The notes beneath the pieces are model-generated. The model saw nothing but the letters and a program-made list of their open reading frames with translations. It was not told where the DNA came from and did no database searches. This document shows, piece after piece, positions 15,539 to 24,134 of a DNA stretch of 32,232 nt. Position 1 is the first letter of the stretch. Every line of letters begins with the position of its first letter. The DNA is from Tannerellaceae bacterium (GTDB taxonomy: Bacteria; Bacteroidota; Bacteroidia; Bacteroidales; Tannerellaceae), in contig JAISZY010000204.1 of assembly GCA_031284375.1 (NCBI GenBank), positions 1-32,232 on the forward strand, given 5' to 3'. The position numbers and the translations under genes were made by a program.

Positions 15539-17131
15539 TCATTCAATTGCTCTCACCTTGATGGTTTCCTGATATATCGCTCCGTCCTTCTGAAGCTTAT
15601 TAACGATTATATCGAAATCATAAAAGTCGCCGGGATTTTGCAATAGCGTATCCACTTTAAATACTTTGATAATGGTATCGTTGATAAGAGGGGTAAGAGG
15701 GTAAAGACGAATTGAATCTGCCGGCTTCGAAGAGGTAATATAATGATCGAACAGGTTGCCCGAATAACTATTGAAACCCAGTTGATACCTTACGGACGTA
15801 TCATTCGGTATATCATATCTTGAGTTTGCCTGATCCCACGACACAGTAGCTACTTTTGAAGGTATCAAGTTACTTACCGTTGCTACCGATAATGGCCAAG
15901 GAGTCGCAATTCTAAGCGGATAGGGCGATAACTCAGACCGTACCGTGTCGTTAATTACTATGCGGTAATATATGTTTTTTCCGAATTCCATAGCGGGAAC
16001 AGTCGTGAGCCACGGATCATTCCTCATGCGGGCAACATATAAGGTATCGTTATTGCTGCCTACTTTGGTGATTAATCCTTTATCGTCGAAAAATTTCGGG
16101 CGATCTAACCGAACGGCCGTTAATGGCTCATTTCTTGAATTTCTTAGTTGGAAATCACTTCTCGAAGAAGAAGGATCTCCTAACAAGTTCATGTATTCTC
16201 GCGACTTGTTGATGGAGAAGATTACGGCCAAACTGTCGCTGCCTACCAGTCTTGCTATATGGAATTGGTCTTCTACAAGTTCTCCCGTCCCTCGCCGTTT
16301 CCATTTCCACATGAGACTATCTTCTGTAATCTGCGTAGTTCCATGACGAACAAAATCCATCCATGTATATTGTAAGTTTAAGTCTTCTGTAAGCAATTCA
16401 ACCACAGAATCTCCCGGCAGCACCTTCGCGTAGCCAATGAACTTGAAAAACAATGTCGGCTCCGGATCCGGTTTCCATTTGGGGAGTTTAATGTGGTCCC
16501 ATGTCCTTTTTACTTTTTGCCTACCGGTTACGGGGTCTGTTATCATAACCGGATTGCCGAACGCATCTTTTTCCTGGATGGGGGTATATAGTTCGTAGTA
16601 GTCGCTAAAGTCTACAATATACATCAATAATGTATCGGCCATCATCTTTGATGTGGTAGTATCATACGCTCCTTTTACGGAGTTCCATTCGTAGAACGTC
16701 CAATAGCCGTCATCGCTGACTGTGGGCGCTTTCGCATCGGCTCCTCTCTCTCCGTCGCGAGCGATAGCCCGATAAGATGTCGGACTCCCAGGAGGCGTGG
16801 CATTATACCACATACTATCAAGTATGACCCACTCTGTTCCATCTTTTCCCGCTGCTCCATCTTTTCCATGCTTAACCTCTTTTGTCATAACAGTATTACC
16901 CTTCGCATCCGAAAATGTAATAACGTATCCTTCAGGTGATTCGACTACAGACGTAACCACCATTCCCTTATCAATCAACGCCTGAATTTCCGCCAATTGT
17001 TCCTCTACCTTCGTAATACGATCATCCAACACATCCAATTCCACCCCATAGCATGTGGTAAATATATAAGCCATCACCAACCCCAATGGAATGAGATAAA
17101 ATAAAATACTCTTAATTTTTTTTGCACTCAT
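15539..17131 (-). CDS. DUF4988-type surface lipoprotein with coiled coil and collagen-like segment
   Basis: 530 residues. The N-terminus has a hydrophobic segment ending IFTTCYG, a loose lipobox, so it is probably a surface or outer-membrane lipoprotein. A short coiled coil follows (LDDRITKVEEQLAEIQALID, about 34-53) and then VVESPEGYVITFSDAKGN, the arrangement seen in DUF4988 / PL29-lyase N-terminal domains of Bacteroidetes. A brief collagen-like GKDGAAGKDGTEW comes next. The remaining 400 residues are beta-rich with no recognised domain. Such proteins are often coded near polysaccharide-use genes, but none is here, and there is no SusC/D pair. It is a single-gene unit with its own terminator and lies divergent from the TonB receptor. 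Confidence 0.75.
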   Translation of the reverse strand: MSAKKIKSILFYLIPLGLVMAYIFTTCYGVELDVLDDRITKVEEQLAEIQALIDKGMVVTSVVESPEGYVITFSDAKGNTVMTKEVKHGKDGAAGKDGTEWVILDSMWYNATPPGSPTSYRAIARDGERGADAKAPTVSDDGYWTFYEWNSVKGAYDTTTSKMMADTLLMYIVDFSDYYELYTPIQEKDAFGNPVMITDPVTGRQKVKRTWDHIKLPKWKPDPEPTLFFKFIGYAKVLPGDSVVELLTEDLNLQYTWMDFVRHGTTQITEDSLMWKWKRRGTGELVEDQFHIARLVGSDSLAVIFSINKSREYMNLLGDPSSSRSDFQLRNSRNEPLTAVRLDRPKFFDDKGLITKVGSNNDTLYVARMRNDPWLTTVPAMEFGKNIYYRIVINDTVRSELSPYPLRIATPWPLSVATVSNLIPSKVATVSWDQANSRYDIPNDTSVRYQLGFNSYSGNLFDHYITSSKPADSIRLYPLTPLINDTIIKVFKVDTLLQNPGDFYDFDIIVNKLQKDGAIYQETIKVRAIE

Positions 17132-17301
17132 ATTCTTTTAATTTATTGTTTATACTTGTTTGTGGATTCATTCTGTGTATGATTTCCGCGGGCTAAGGTA
17201 TGCCTTTTCTAATGCCTCAAATCATTTTTTAATGCCTTATTACCGACAGGTAAAGGCCGATTTCTGTTGAAAAACTGTTCATAACTGTTCATATATTGTT
17301 C

Positions 17302-17399
17302 GTGCATCGGAGGGGACGGTATGAGCTTTTCAATACGCTTCCGACGAACTTTCCGTATCACTGCTTGGCTTTTTTGAACTGAGCCAAGATGCCGACAGG
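17302..17399 (+). promoter_or_regulatory. Structured leader of the TonB receptor gene, possible divergent cobalamin riboswitch
   Basis: The 317-base gap between divergent genes holds nested inverted repeats on the receptor strand: CGGAGG (17308-17313) with CTTCCG (17338-17343), enclosing GTAT (17319-17322) with ATAC (17333-17336). A second hairpin, CTTGGCT (17364-17370) and AGCCAAG (17382-17388), overlaps GAGCCAAGATGCCGACAGG (17381-17399), which loosely resembles the 3' B12 box (AGYCAGGAGACCTGCC). GTATCACTG just before it is like the CACTG element of cobalamin riboswitches. The match is imperfect, so this is a suggestion. A near -7 motif, TACCTTCG, is at 17411-17418. Confidence 0.3.
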
Positions 17400-17448
17400 A
17401 TGTTTATAACTACCTTCGCGCCGTATTTGAAAACTTTTTTAAAATCGT

Positions 17449-19437
17449 ATGAAACATCAACATTTTTACCAACAACGGCCCTTCCGCTTCAAAAGGTTTG
17501 CGAGAAAGGGCTACGCTGTATTTAACAGTATGCACAGAGTAGTGAACATCGGAGTAGTGGCCGGTTGCGTGCTGACGGCTATGCACGTTCCTGCCGCCCA
17601 TGCGCAAATTACCCTGACGGAAGTAACCGTAACGGCTGCACGAATTGAGACGCCGCTCAGCCGGGCGCCCAAACCGGTTACGGTTATCACCAAAGAAGAA
17701 ATTGAGCGCGCGCCCGTTCGGAGTATCCAGGATTTATTGGTCTATGCCGCAGGAATAGACGTGGTGCAACGAGGCGGCCACGGCGTGCAAGCAGACCTCT
17801 CCATCCGCGGAGGTACATTCGACCAAAACGCCATCCTACTAAACGGCGTGAACCTCTCCAACGCCCATACCGGGCATTATAGCTTAGACGTCCCTGTCAA
17901 TTTGTCCGACGTAGAACGTATTGAAATCATCCACGGCCCCTCGGCGCTGGTTTATGGCGTAGGCTCTTTTTCCGGGGGAATCAACATCGTAACGAAAAAG
18001 AAAGCTTCCGAAAAACTTTATGCCCGCACCGAAGCGGGGATGCACCGCCTTAGAGGTATGGAAATACGAAGCGCCCTACACAGCGGTAAGGCTGTGCACA
18101 GTCTCTCGGCAGGCCACAACAGTTCCGGGGGATACGTGGCCAATAGCGATTATACTATATATAATGTATTGTGGCAAACGCGCCTCAACCTGCCGGGCGA
18201 ATCGAAAATAGATGTGCAGGCCGGGTACAACGACAAGAAATATGGAGCCAACACGTTCTATTCCGCCCGTTATCCGAATCAATACGAACAGACTTCTACC
18301 TATATGGGCGCCATAAAAGGGGAATTGGGCGCAACACTGAAAGTTATTCCTATTCTTTACTGGGACAGACATTACGACCAATTCGACCTGACAAAAGGTT
18401 CGGAGGCCGGACGTAACTTCCACCGAAACGACACCTACGGCGGAAACCTTATCCTAATGTATCGCTCCCGACTGGGGAATACCAGCTTGGGCGTTGAACT
18501 GCGCCAAGAAAACATCGTGAGCAGCAACTTGGGCAAACCCATGCCGAAGCCGTGGGGAAACTATACAAAGTCCGACGCCCGCACCACCATAGGCGCTGCT
18601 TTGGAGCATACGCTCGTTCTGAACCGCTGGACGCTCTCGGCCGGCGCTCTGCTGAGCCATACCGGCCTCCTGAAAAACAACTATACGCTCTACCCCTCGG
18701 TAAGCGCGGCCTGGCGTCCTTCCGATGCCCTGAAGCTGTCCGCCTCGTGGAGCAAGTCCACCCGTATGCCCACCTTCACCGATTTGTATTATACCACGGA
18801 AACACATAACGGCAATGCAGGGCTGAGACCCGAAAAGTCGGAATCCTTCGACCTCGAACTGCAATACAACGCCTCGCCGATACAGGTGCATCTGCGGGGA
18901 TTCCTCCTCTACGGCCGCGACATGATAGACTGGGTAAAGACGAATCCGCAAGACAGCAAATGGGCGTCGTGGAATCTGACCCAAGTAAACACGCAGGGTT
19001 TGGAGGCCGGCTTCCGCTTCCGGCCCGCCCGATTCCTGCCTTTCCTGGGAGAATCTTCGGTGGTGGCGGTCGATTATGCCCGGATGCATCAAACTACCGA
19101 TACGCAGGGACTGATTTCGATGTATGCGCTCAATTATCTGAGGGATAAATTCACGGCGCAGTTCAGTCACCCGATAGTAAAAGAGTTGTCGGCCAACTGG
19201 TATTTTCGTTTCCAGAAGCGCATGGGCGTATACGAGAAGTTCGAGAACTTAGAAAAAACAGGCGACGTTCCCTACCCCGCCTTCTCTACCCTCGACCTGC
19301 GCCTGGCTTACCGGTATCAGGACATCACCCTCTATCTTAATCTCAACAATCTGTACGATACGTATTATTTCGACAAAGGCAACGTGCCCCAAGCCGGTTT
19401 CTGGCTTATGGGCGGAATCGGCTACACGCTCCGGTGA
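17449..19437 (+). CDS. TonB-dependent outer-membrane receptor, BtuB-like
   Basis: A 662-residue outer-membrane beta-barrel that imports a ligand with energy from TonB. It has a long N-terminal leader (basic FKRFARKGYAVFNSMHRVVN, then a hydrophobic core to HAQ at about residue 53) as in a set of Bacteroidetes receptors. The TonB-box-like LTEVTVTA is followed by a plug domain (PVTVITKEEIERAPVRSIQD, IRGGTFDQNAILLNGVNLS, VERIEIIHGPSALVYGVGSF, GGINIVTKK). The barrel shows NAGLRPEKSESFDLELQY and ends with LNLNNLYDTYYFDKGNVPQ and an amphipathic strand. Size and plug resemble BtuB-type cobalamin receptors rather than SusC (no SusD partner, no carboxypeptidase-like domain). The substrate is inferred. 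It converges with the LolC/E-like permease gene, with 24 bases between the stops. Confidence 0.88.
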   Translation: MKHQHFYQQRPFRFKRFARKGYAVFNSMHRVVNIGVVAGCVLTAMHVPAAHAQITLTEVTVTAARIETPLSRAPKPVTVITKEEIERAPVRSIQDLLVYAAGIDVVQRGGHGVQADLSIRGGTFDQNAILLNGVNLSNAHTGHYSLDVPVNLSDVERIEIIHGPSALVYGVGSFSGGINIVTKKKASEKLYARTEAGMHRLRGMEIRSALHSGKAVHSLSAGHNSSGGYVANSDYTIYNVLWQTRLNLPGESKIDVQAGYNDKKYGANTFYSARYPNQYEQTSTYMGAIKGELGATLKVIPILYWDRHYDQFDLTKGSEAGRNFHRNDTYGGNLILMYRSRLGNTSLGVELRQENIVSSNLGKPMPKPWGNYTKSDARTTIGAALEHTLVLNRWTLSAGALLSHTGLLKNNYTLYPSVSAAWRPSDALKLSASWSKSTRMPTFTDLYYTTETHNGNAGLRPEKSESFDLELQYNASPIQVHLRGFLLYGRDMIDWVKTNPQDSKWASWNLTQVNTQGLEAGFRFRPARFLPFLGESSVVAVDYARMHQTTDTQGLISMYALNYLRDKFTAQFSHPIVKELSANWYFRFQKRMGVYEKFENLEKTGDVPYPAFSTLDLRLAYRYQDITLYLNLNNLYDTYYFDKGNVPQAGFWLMGGIGYTLR

Positions 19438-19461
19438 GGCGGATGCTGTAACTTCGGGCGG

Positions 19462-20706
19462 CTACTCGAAACGGATGCTTTGAGCAGGTTCTATATGGGT
19501 AATCAACCGGGTGGGGCCAAGCATCATAAGCAGGATGGCGAGGAGTGCGCCGAGGTTCAGCAGAAGAAGAGACGAGAGGTTGAGGTCGATAGGCACGGCG
19601 TCGAGGTAATAAGTAGAAGGATTTAGTTTGAAGATACGGAAGGTCTGTTGCACAAAGCAAACGGTGATGCCTATCAGGTTTCCCCAGAGCATCCCTTTAC
19701 TTATCAGGAAGAAAGATATATAGAGGAATACCTTCCGGATGCTGCGGTTGCTCTGTCCTAAGGCTTTGAGGATGCCAATCATGCGGATTCGTTCCAGTAT
19801 AATAATCAGCAGGCCCGAAATCATGGTGAAACCGGCTACGGCCAGCATCAGGACGAGGATAACAACCACGTTGGTGTCGAGTACGTCGAGCCAGCCGAAT
19901 ATCATGGGGTTCAAATCCTTGATGGAGCGAACGTAGAGGGAGTTTCCCTTGGCGTCGGCGTTTTCGGGGAGGGCAAAGAAGAGGTCTTCGGCCGTTTGCT
20001 CCACCCGGTTGTAGTTGTCTACCAGAAGTTCCAGTCCGCTTACTTCGTTCTCGTCCCAACCATTGAGGCGGCGGATTTGCTTGATGTCCGTCAGAACAAA
20101 AAGCTTGTCGTAATCGGCAAATCCCGTCTCGTATATGCCTACAATGGCGAATCGCCGGGCGCGCACATCCTCCTGAACAAAGTAGGTGAGGAAGGTATCG
20201 CCCGGTTTCAGCCTCAGCAGGTTGGCAAGGTATTGGGAGATGATTACTTCGGTAGAAGTTTGTTCCGGGTGGATGGCCGGGATGTTGCCTTCCTTCAGAT
20301 TGTTTCGGAAGAAAGTCCAATCGTAGTTTTCGTCTACGCCTTTTAGTATAATGCCTTGGAAGTCCCGGTCGGTTTTCAGTATCCCCGGCTTGGTGGCGAA
20401 GGCTTCCACGTGGCGGATGCCGGGATGCGAAACGATGGTTCGGAGCAGTGAGTCGCTCAGGGCGATGGGCTGGGTTTCGTAAGACGTATTGCTGTCGAAA
20501 TACGTGATGCGGATATGCGAGCCGAAGCCAATCACCTTGTTCCTCACTTCCTTTTTGAAGCCGATGATAATCGCTACCGAAAGAATCATCACCGCCATCC
20601 CCAGGGCGATACCTGTCAAGGCGATACGAATGGCGGGGGGCATCAGCCGACGCCCCTCTTCCTTGTTGAAGTAAATCTTCTTTGCTAAGAAAAACTCCGG
20701 ATTCAT
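19462..20706 (-). CDS. ABC transporter permease, LolC/LolE (FtsX/MacB) type
   Basis: A 414-residue inner-membrane protein. An N-terminal helix (IRIALTGIALGMAVMILSVAIIIG, about 26-49) is followed by a large periplasmic MacB-PCD-like domain, then three helices typical of FtsX-family permeases: VVVILVLMLAVAGFTMISGLLI, then after the coupling segment ILERIRMIGILKALGQSNRSI come ISFFLISKGMLWGNLIGITV and a last helix near the C-terminus. The start LAKKIYFNKEEGRR and the segment LNPSTYYLDAVPIDLN agree with the lipoprotein-release group LolC/LolE. No cognate ATPase (LolD) is adjacent, so it would have to use one encoded elsewhere. The start overlaps the aminotransferase stop by 4 bases (ATGA), so the two genes are coupled. 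Confidence 0.85.
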   Translation of the reverse strand: MNPEFFLAKKIYFNKEEGRRLMPPAIRIALTGIALGMAVMILSVAIIIGFKKEVRNKVIGFGSHIRITYFDSNTSYETQPIALSDSLLRTIVSHPGIRHVEAFATKPGILKTDRDFQGIILKGVDENYDWTFFRNNLKEGNIPAIHPEQTSTEVIISQYLANLLRLKPGDTFLTYFVQEDVRARRFAIVGIYETGFADYDKLFVLTDIKQIRRLNGWDENEVSGLELLVDNYNRVEQTAEDLFFALPENADAKGNSLYVRSIKDLNPMIFGWLDVLDTNVVVILVLMLAVAGFTMISGLLIIILERIRMIGILKALGQSNRSIRKVFLYISFFLISKGMLWGNLIGITVCFVQQTFRIFKLNPSTYYLDAVPIDLNLSSLLLLNLGALLAILLMMLGPTRLITHIEPAQSIRFE

Positions 20707-21899
20707 TGCCTGCCGTTATACTTTTCGAGCGCCTTGGCCAATACTTCGAGCGCCTTGGCTAAGTCTTCTTTCCGAAGAACGTAGGCCATTCGCACCTGGT
20801 CTTTTCCCAGATGGGGGGTGGTGTAGAAACCGGAAGCGGGCGCCATCATGATGGTTTGCCCTTCGTATTCGAATTCGCTCAGGCACCAGGCGCAAAACTT
20901 GTCGGCGTCGTCTACCGGCAGGCGGGCTACGGTATAAAAGGCTCCCATCGGGATGGGCGAGTAGCATCCGGGGATGCGGTTCAGGCCGTCTACCAAGAAA
21001 TTGCGTCGTTCTACGTACTCGTTGTACACATCGAGCATGTATTCTTCCGGCGTATCGAGCGAAGCTTCCGCTATGATTTGGCCAATCAACGGGGGACTGA
21101 GGCGCGCCTGACACCACTTCATTACGTTTTCGCGCACCGCCCGGTTTTTGGTGATAATGGCGCCGATGCGGATACCACATTCGCTGTATCGTTTGGATAC
21201 GGAGTCGATGAGCACCACGTTGTTTTCTATTCCTTTCAGGTGAAAGGCCGAGATGTAGGGCGCTCCGGTGTAGCAAAATTCGCGATATACTTCGTCGGAA
21301 AAGAGGAAGAGGTCGTATTTCTTTACGATGTCGCGAATCTGACTCATTTCTTTTTGCGTGTACAGGTAGCCTGTCGGGTTGTTGGGGTTACATATCAGGA
21401 TGCCTTTGGTGCGGGGGGTGATGAGTTCTTCAAATTTTTCGAGGGATGGCAGGGCAAACCCTTCGTCTATGGTGGAGGGGATGGTTTTGATTACCGCTCC
21501 GCTCGAAATGGCGAAGGCCATATAGTTGGCGTAAGCCGGTTCGGGAACAATAATTTCGTCGCCCGGATCGAGGCAGGCCATAAAGGAGAACAAGACGGCT
21601 TCCGAGCCTCCGGTGGTAACGATAATATCTTCTACTTCCGCCTCGATATTGAATTTGGCGTAGTAGGCGGCCAGTTTTTCGCGGAAGCTAAGGATGCCTT
21701 CGCTGGGCGAATATTCCAGCACTTTGCGGTCTACTTGCTTCATGGCGTCGATGGCCACCTGGGGGGTGGCGAGGTCGGGCTGACCGATATTAAGGTGATA
21801 CACTTTGATTCCTTTGGCCTTTGCGCGGTTGGCCAGCGGTACAAGTTTCCGGATGGGGGAAGCCGGCATATTGATTCCCCGTTCTGAGATAAGAGGCAT
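20703..21899 (-). CDS. PLP-dependent aminotransferase, class I/II
   Basis: About 398 residues from the Met at 21899 (MPLISERGINMPASPIRKLV); the ORF-track start at 21989 adds 30 residues that reach into the yitT end and look non-native. It is a cytosolic fold-type I enzyme. Landmarks: NIGQPDLATP (37-46), TTGGSEA, PAYANY, NPNNPTGYLY (171-180) with the cofactor-contacting Asn, Asp202 and Tyr205 in SDEVYREF, the Schiff-base Lys236 in DSVSKRYSECGIRIG, and a C-terminal RMAYVLRKEDL. It belongs to the aspartate/aromatic aminotransferase group; the amino acid used cannot be fixed from sequence. It sits between yitT (40-base gap) and the permease (4-base overlap) in one operon. Confidence 0.92.
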   Translation of the reverse strand: MPLISERGINMPASPIRKLVPLANRAKAKGIKVYHLNIGQPDLATPQVAIDAMKQVDRKVLEYSPSEGILSFREKLAAYYAKFNIEAEVEDIIVTTGGSEAVLFSFMACLDPGDEIIVPEPAYANYMAFAISSGAVIKTIPSTIDEGFALPSLEKFEELITPRTKGILICNPNNPTGYLYTQKEMSQIRDIVKKYDLFLFSDEVYREFCYTGAPYISAFHLKGIENNVVLIDSVSKRYSECGIRIGAIITKNRAVRENVMKWCQARLSPPLIGQIIAEASLDTPEEYMLDVYNEYVERRNFLVDGLNRIPGCYSPIPMGAFYTVARLPVDDADKFCAWCLSEFEYEGQTIMMAPASGFYTTPHLGKDQVRMAYVLRKEDLAKALEVLAKALEKYNGRQ

Positions 21900-21939
21900 T
21901 CGTTTTATAATTTTGTTGGTTGATTGATATTCGTTATGT

Positions 21940-22824
21940 TTATATTCCCGGAGGGGGAGAGTCTTTGCTGGCGTGCATGGTGGAGACAAAGGCTTGGGGG
22001 TCGATTGTTTTCACTTCGTTTTTGATGCGGGGGAGGTCTTTGCGTTCGGCAATGGTGAAGATGATTTCTTTTTCTTTTCCTTCAAACATGCCTCGTCCGT
22101 GCAGGAAGGTGCCCCGCATTCCCATCTTGTCGACGATAAGTTCTTTTATCTCCTGCGTTTTCTGCGATACGATAAAGACAGCCCGGTTGGGGTTTTCGCT
22201 CTGAAACATGTCTACCACTTTGCCGTACACAAAGATGGTGAACCAGGAGTAGAGAGGAACCGCCCAGTCGCGGAAAACAAACAGACCGACCAGCACAACA
22301 GCCGAGTCGAGGAGGATAAGCATATTGCTGACCTTCATATTTGAGCCGGCGGCTATCACGCGGGCCAGCACGTCGCTGCCGGCGCTGGTGCTTTGCGCCC
22401 GGAAGATGCAGGTAACGCCCATCCCCAGTATCGCTCCTCCGTAGAAACAGGCAATGAAGCGGTCGTTTTCTACCAAGGGTTCCGTACCGAAAACGTAAGA
22501 GAGCGTATCGGTAAGGGTGGAAATGAGCAGGAAGGTGACGATGGTCTTCGGCCCGGAGGCCAGCCCGATTTTCTTCATGGCAAGTATCATCAGCGGGATG
22601 TTGAAGCAGAGCGCGGTGGCTCCCATCGGCAATCCGTCGGGGAGGAAGGGGAAAAGTCCTTGCGAAACGTGGTGCAGAATGATGGAGATGCCGTACACTC
22701 CGCCGGGCACAATCTTGTAGGGCGCCAGAAAGAGGACGTAGCTGAGCGCCTGAAGAAAAGCTCCGACCAGGATGAGCGAATAATCGGCGGCATGATGTGT
22801 CAGTGTTGCTTTGGAAAATGTCAT
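21940..22824 (-). CDS. YitT family membrane protein (DUF161/DUF2179)
   Basis: About 294 residues from the Met at 22824 (MTFSKATLTHHAADY); the longer ORF-track start at 22965 would run back through the likely promoter at 22851. The N-terminal part has five or six hydrophobic helices, starting LILVGAFLQALSYVLFLAPY followed by IVPGGVYGISIILHH, the YitT signature, and later CIFRAQSTSAGSDVLARVIA. The C-terminal DUF2179 domain is cytosolic (NRAVFIVSQKTQEIKELIVD, GTFLHGRGMFEGKEKEIIFT). The family is widespread and its transport role is unproven. It is the first gene of the operon with the aminotransferase and the LolC/E-like permease. Confidence 0.92.
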   Translation of the reverse strand: MTFSKATLTHHAADYSLILVGAFLQALSYVLFLAPYKIVPGGVYGISIILHHVSQGLFPFLPDGLPMGATALCFNIPLMILAMKKIGLASGPKTIVTFLLISTLTDTLSYVFGTEPLVENDRFIACFYGGAILGMGVTCIFRAQSTSAGSDVLARVIAAGSNMKVSNMLILLDSAVVLVGLFVFRDWAVPLYSWFTIFVYGKVVDMFQSENPNRAVFIVSQKTQEIKELIVDKMGMRGTFLHGRGMFEGKEKEIIFTIAERKDLPRIKNEVKTIDPQAFVSTMHASKDSPPPGI

Positions 22825-22850
22825 CTGTTTCTTTGTTTTAAAATTGCAGG

Positions 22851-22858
22851 CAAAGGTA
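22851..22858 (-). promoter_or_regulatory. -7 promoter element for the yitT operon
   Basis: The minus strand reads TACCTTTG, a full match to TAnnTTTG, 26 bases upstream of the ATG at 22824. No clear -33 element was found. Confidence 0.5.
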
Positions 22859-22927
22859 AGGAAAATTAACGGTTCGCGGTCAGCGATTAGTTCCTTTCTT
22901 CTTTCGGCCCAAATCGAAAATAATGGA

Positions 22928-22935
22928 TAATTTTG
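22928..22935 (+). promoter_or_regulatory. -7 promoter element of the PD-(D/E)XK nuclease gene
   Basis: TAATTTTG matches TAnnTTTG fully, and TTTC lies at a fitting upstream distance (22902-22905). It falls just after the ORF-track ATG at 22923, so transcription would begin past that codon. This favours the ATG at 22959 as the real start. Confidence 0.45.
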
Positions 22936-22958
22936 CACTCTATAATGGAACAATACGT

Positions 22959-24020
22959 ATGACAACAGACGAAAAGCAACAAAGAGAATCGAGACCGTAC
23001 ATCATCGCCAATCCGATATACGATACGGTGTTTAAACGGTTGATGGAAAACATGAAGATCGTCAAGTTTTTCCTGAGCACCATCCTGGGTCAGCAGGTTA
23101 CGGCAGTAGATGTCCGTCCGCAGGAGTTTACGCATAGAAATCTGAAAGAAGCTGAGACCGATGGAAAAGATGAGATTGCGATACCTTATTCGGTTTACCG
23201 TGTCGATTTCATGGCAACGGTTCTGACTAAAGAAGGAGAATATCGCAAGATATTGATAGAAGTACAGAAGTCGCTGGGAACAGTAGACGTGCACCGCTTT
23301 CACCAATATCTGGGGGCGCAGTATTCGACGCGAGACACCGTTATCATTAATAAAGTGAACAGGAAGATGACGCTCCCGATCATAACGATTTACATCTTGG
23401 GAAGCAAATTAGCCGAAATAAAATGTTCGTGTCTGAAAGTTGGACGCACATACACCGACATGCTAACGAATGAACCGGTCGCCGGTCGGGATGATTTTGT
23501 CGAACAGCTTACGCACGATTCCTACATCATTCAAGTGGGCCGGATAGCAGACAACCGTTATTCTACGGCTCTGGAAAAGCTAATCAGCGTATTTGAACAA
23601 ACCTGTTTTGTTGATAACGATTCGGAAGTAGTGAAGGAATACCGCTATCATCCCTCTCCCGAAGACGAGGAGATGCTCCTGATTACCCAAACGTTGCACG
23701 AAATGGGCGTAGACCCCGAAGAACGTAGGGAGATAGAAAACGAAGCGGAATTTGTCCGCACCATCGACGACACGTATGGTTTTAAAATCAGGGAACTGAC
23801 GGAAGTACTCGAAGAGAGAGATAAAGCGCTCGGAGAAAAAGATAAAGTACTTGAAGAGAAAGACAAAGTACTCGAAGAAAAAGACAAAGCGCTCGGAGAA
23901 AAAGACAAAGCGCTCGAAGAGCAGGCGAAACGAATCGAGGAACAGGCGAAAGCGCTCGAAGAGCAAGCAAAAAAATATGCGGAAATGGAGCGTATGTTCC
24001 GCAATAAACCAATTGAATAA
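22959..24020 (+). CDS. PD-(D/E)XK nuclease of the Rpn/transposase-associated family
   Basis: About 353 residues from ATG 22959 (MTTDEKQQRESRPYIIANPI). The nuclease core is typical of Bacteroidetes proteins annotated 'PD-(D/E)XK nuclease family transposase': IYDTVFKRLMENMKIVKFFL, then the catalytic Asp in YRVDFMATV and ExQ in ILIEVQKS, followed by DVHRFHQYLGAQYSTRD. Relatives of E. coli RpnA are DNA endonucleases that raise RecA-independent recombination, so a role in DNA cutting is likely. The last 75 or so residues are a charged coiled coil made of eight 7-residue repeats (LEEKDKA and LEEQAKA types). No transposon ends or target duplications are seen, so it is treated as a stand-alone gene. 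It is divergent from yitT. Confidence 0.88.
   Translation: MTTDEKQQRESRPYIIANPIYDTVFKRLMENMKIVKFFLSTILGQQVTAVDVRPQEFTHRNLKEAETDGKDEIAIPYSVYRVDFMATVLTKEGEYRKILIEVQKSLGTVDVHRFHQYLGAQYSTRDTVIINKVNRKMTLPIITIYILGSKLAEIKCSCLKVGRTYTDMLTNEPVAGRDDFVEQLTHDSYIIQVGRIADNRYSTALEKLISVFEQTCFVDNDSEVVKEYRYHPSPEDEEMLLITQTLHEMGVDPEERREIENEAEFVRTIDDTYGFKIRELTEVLEERDKALGEKDKVLEEKDKVLEEKDKALGEKDKALEEQAKRIEEQAKALEEQAKKYAEMERMFRNKPIE
23808..23975 (+). repeat. 21-bp tandem repeat inside the nuclease gene (8 units)
   Basis: Eight consecutive 21-base units begin at 23808, 23829, 23850, 23871, 23892, 23913, 23934 and 23955. Most start CTCGAAGA or CTCGGAGA and each codes for one heptad (LEERDKA, LGEKDKV, LEEKDKV, LEEKDKA, LGEKDKA, LEEQAKR, IEEQAKA, LEEQAKK). 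Copy number can change without breaking the frame. Confidence 0.9.
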
Positions 24021-24134
24021 GCTGACCGCAAAGGATTTTCGTCCGACAAGACCATTCCTGATGTTGTTCGTGTTCCTCGGTTCGGGATTTTGCCGCCTCC
24101 GGCTCCTGCCAGAGTTCTGCGAGGGCGAAACCCG

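Noticed and set aside
18454-19170. 238-aa minus ORF in the TonB receptor gene
   Set aside because: Antisense shadow of the barrel-coding sequence.
20811-21887. 358-aa plus-strand ORF over the aminotransferase
   Set aside because: Antisense shadow; the minus strand has all class I aminotransferase motifs.
22959-24020. Complete transposon carrying the 'transposase' nuclease
   Set aside because: No terminal inverted repeats or target duplication could be seen around the gene; these genes are commonly solitary.
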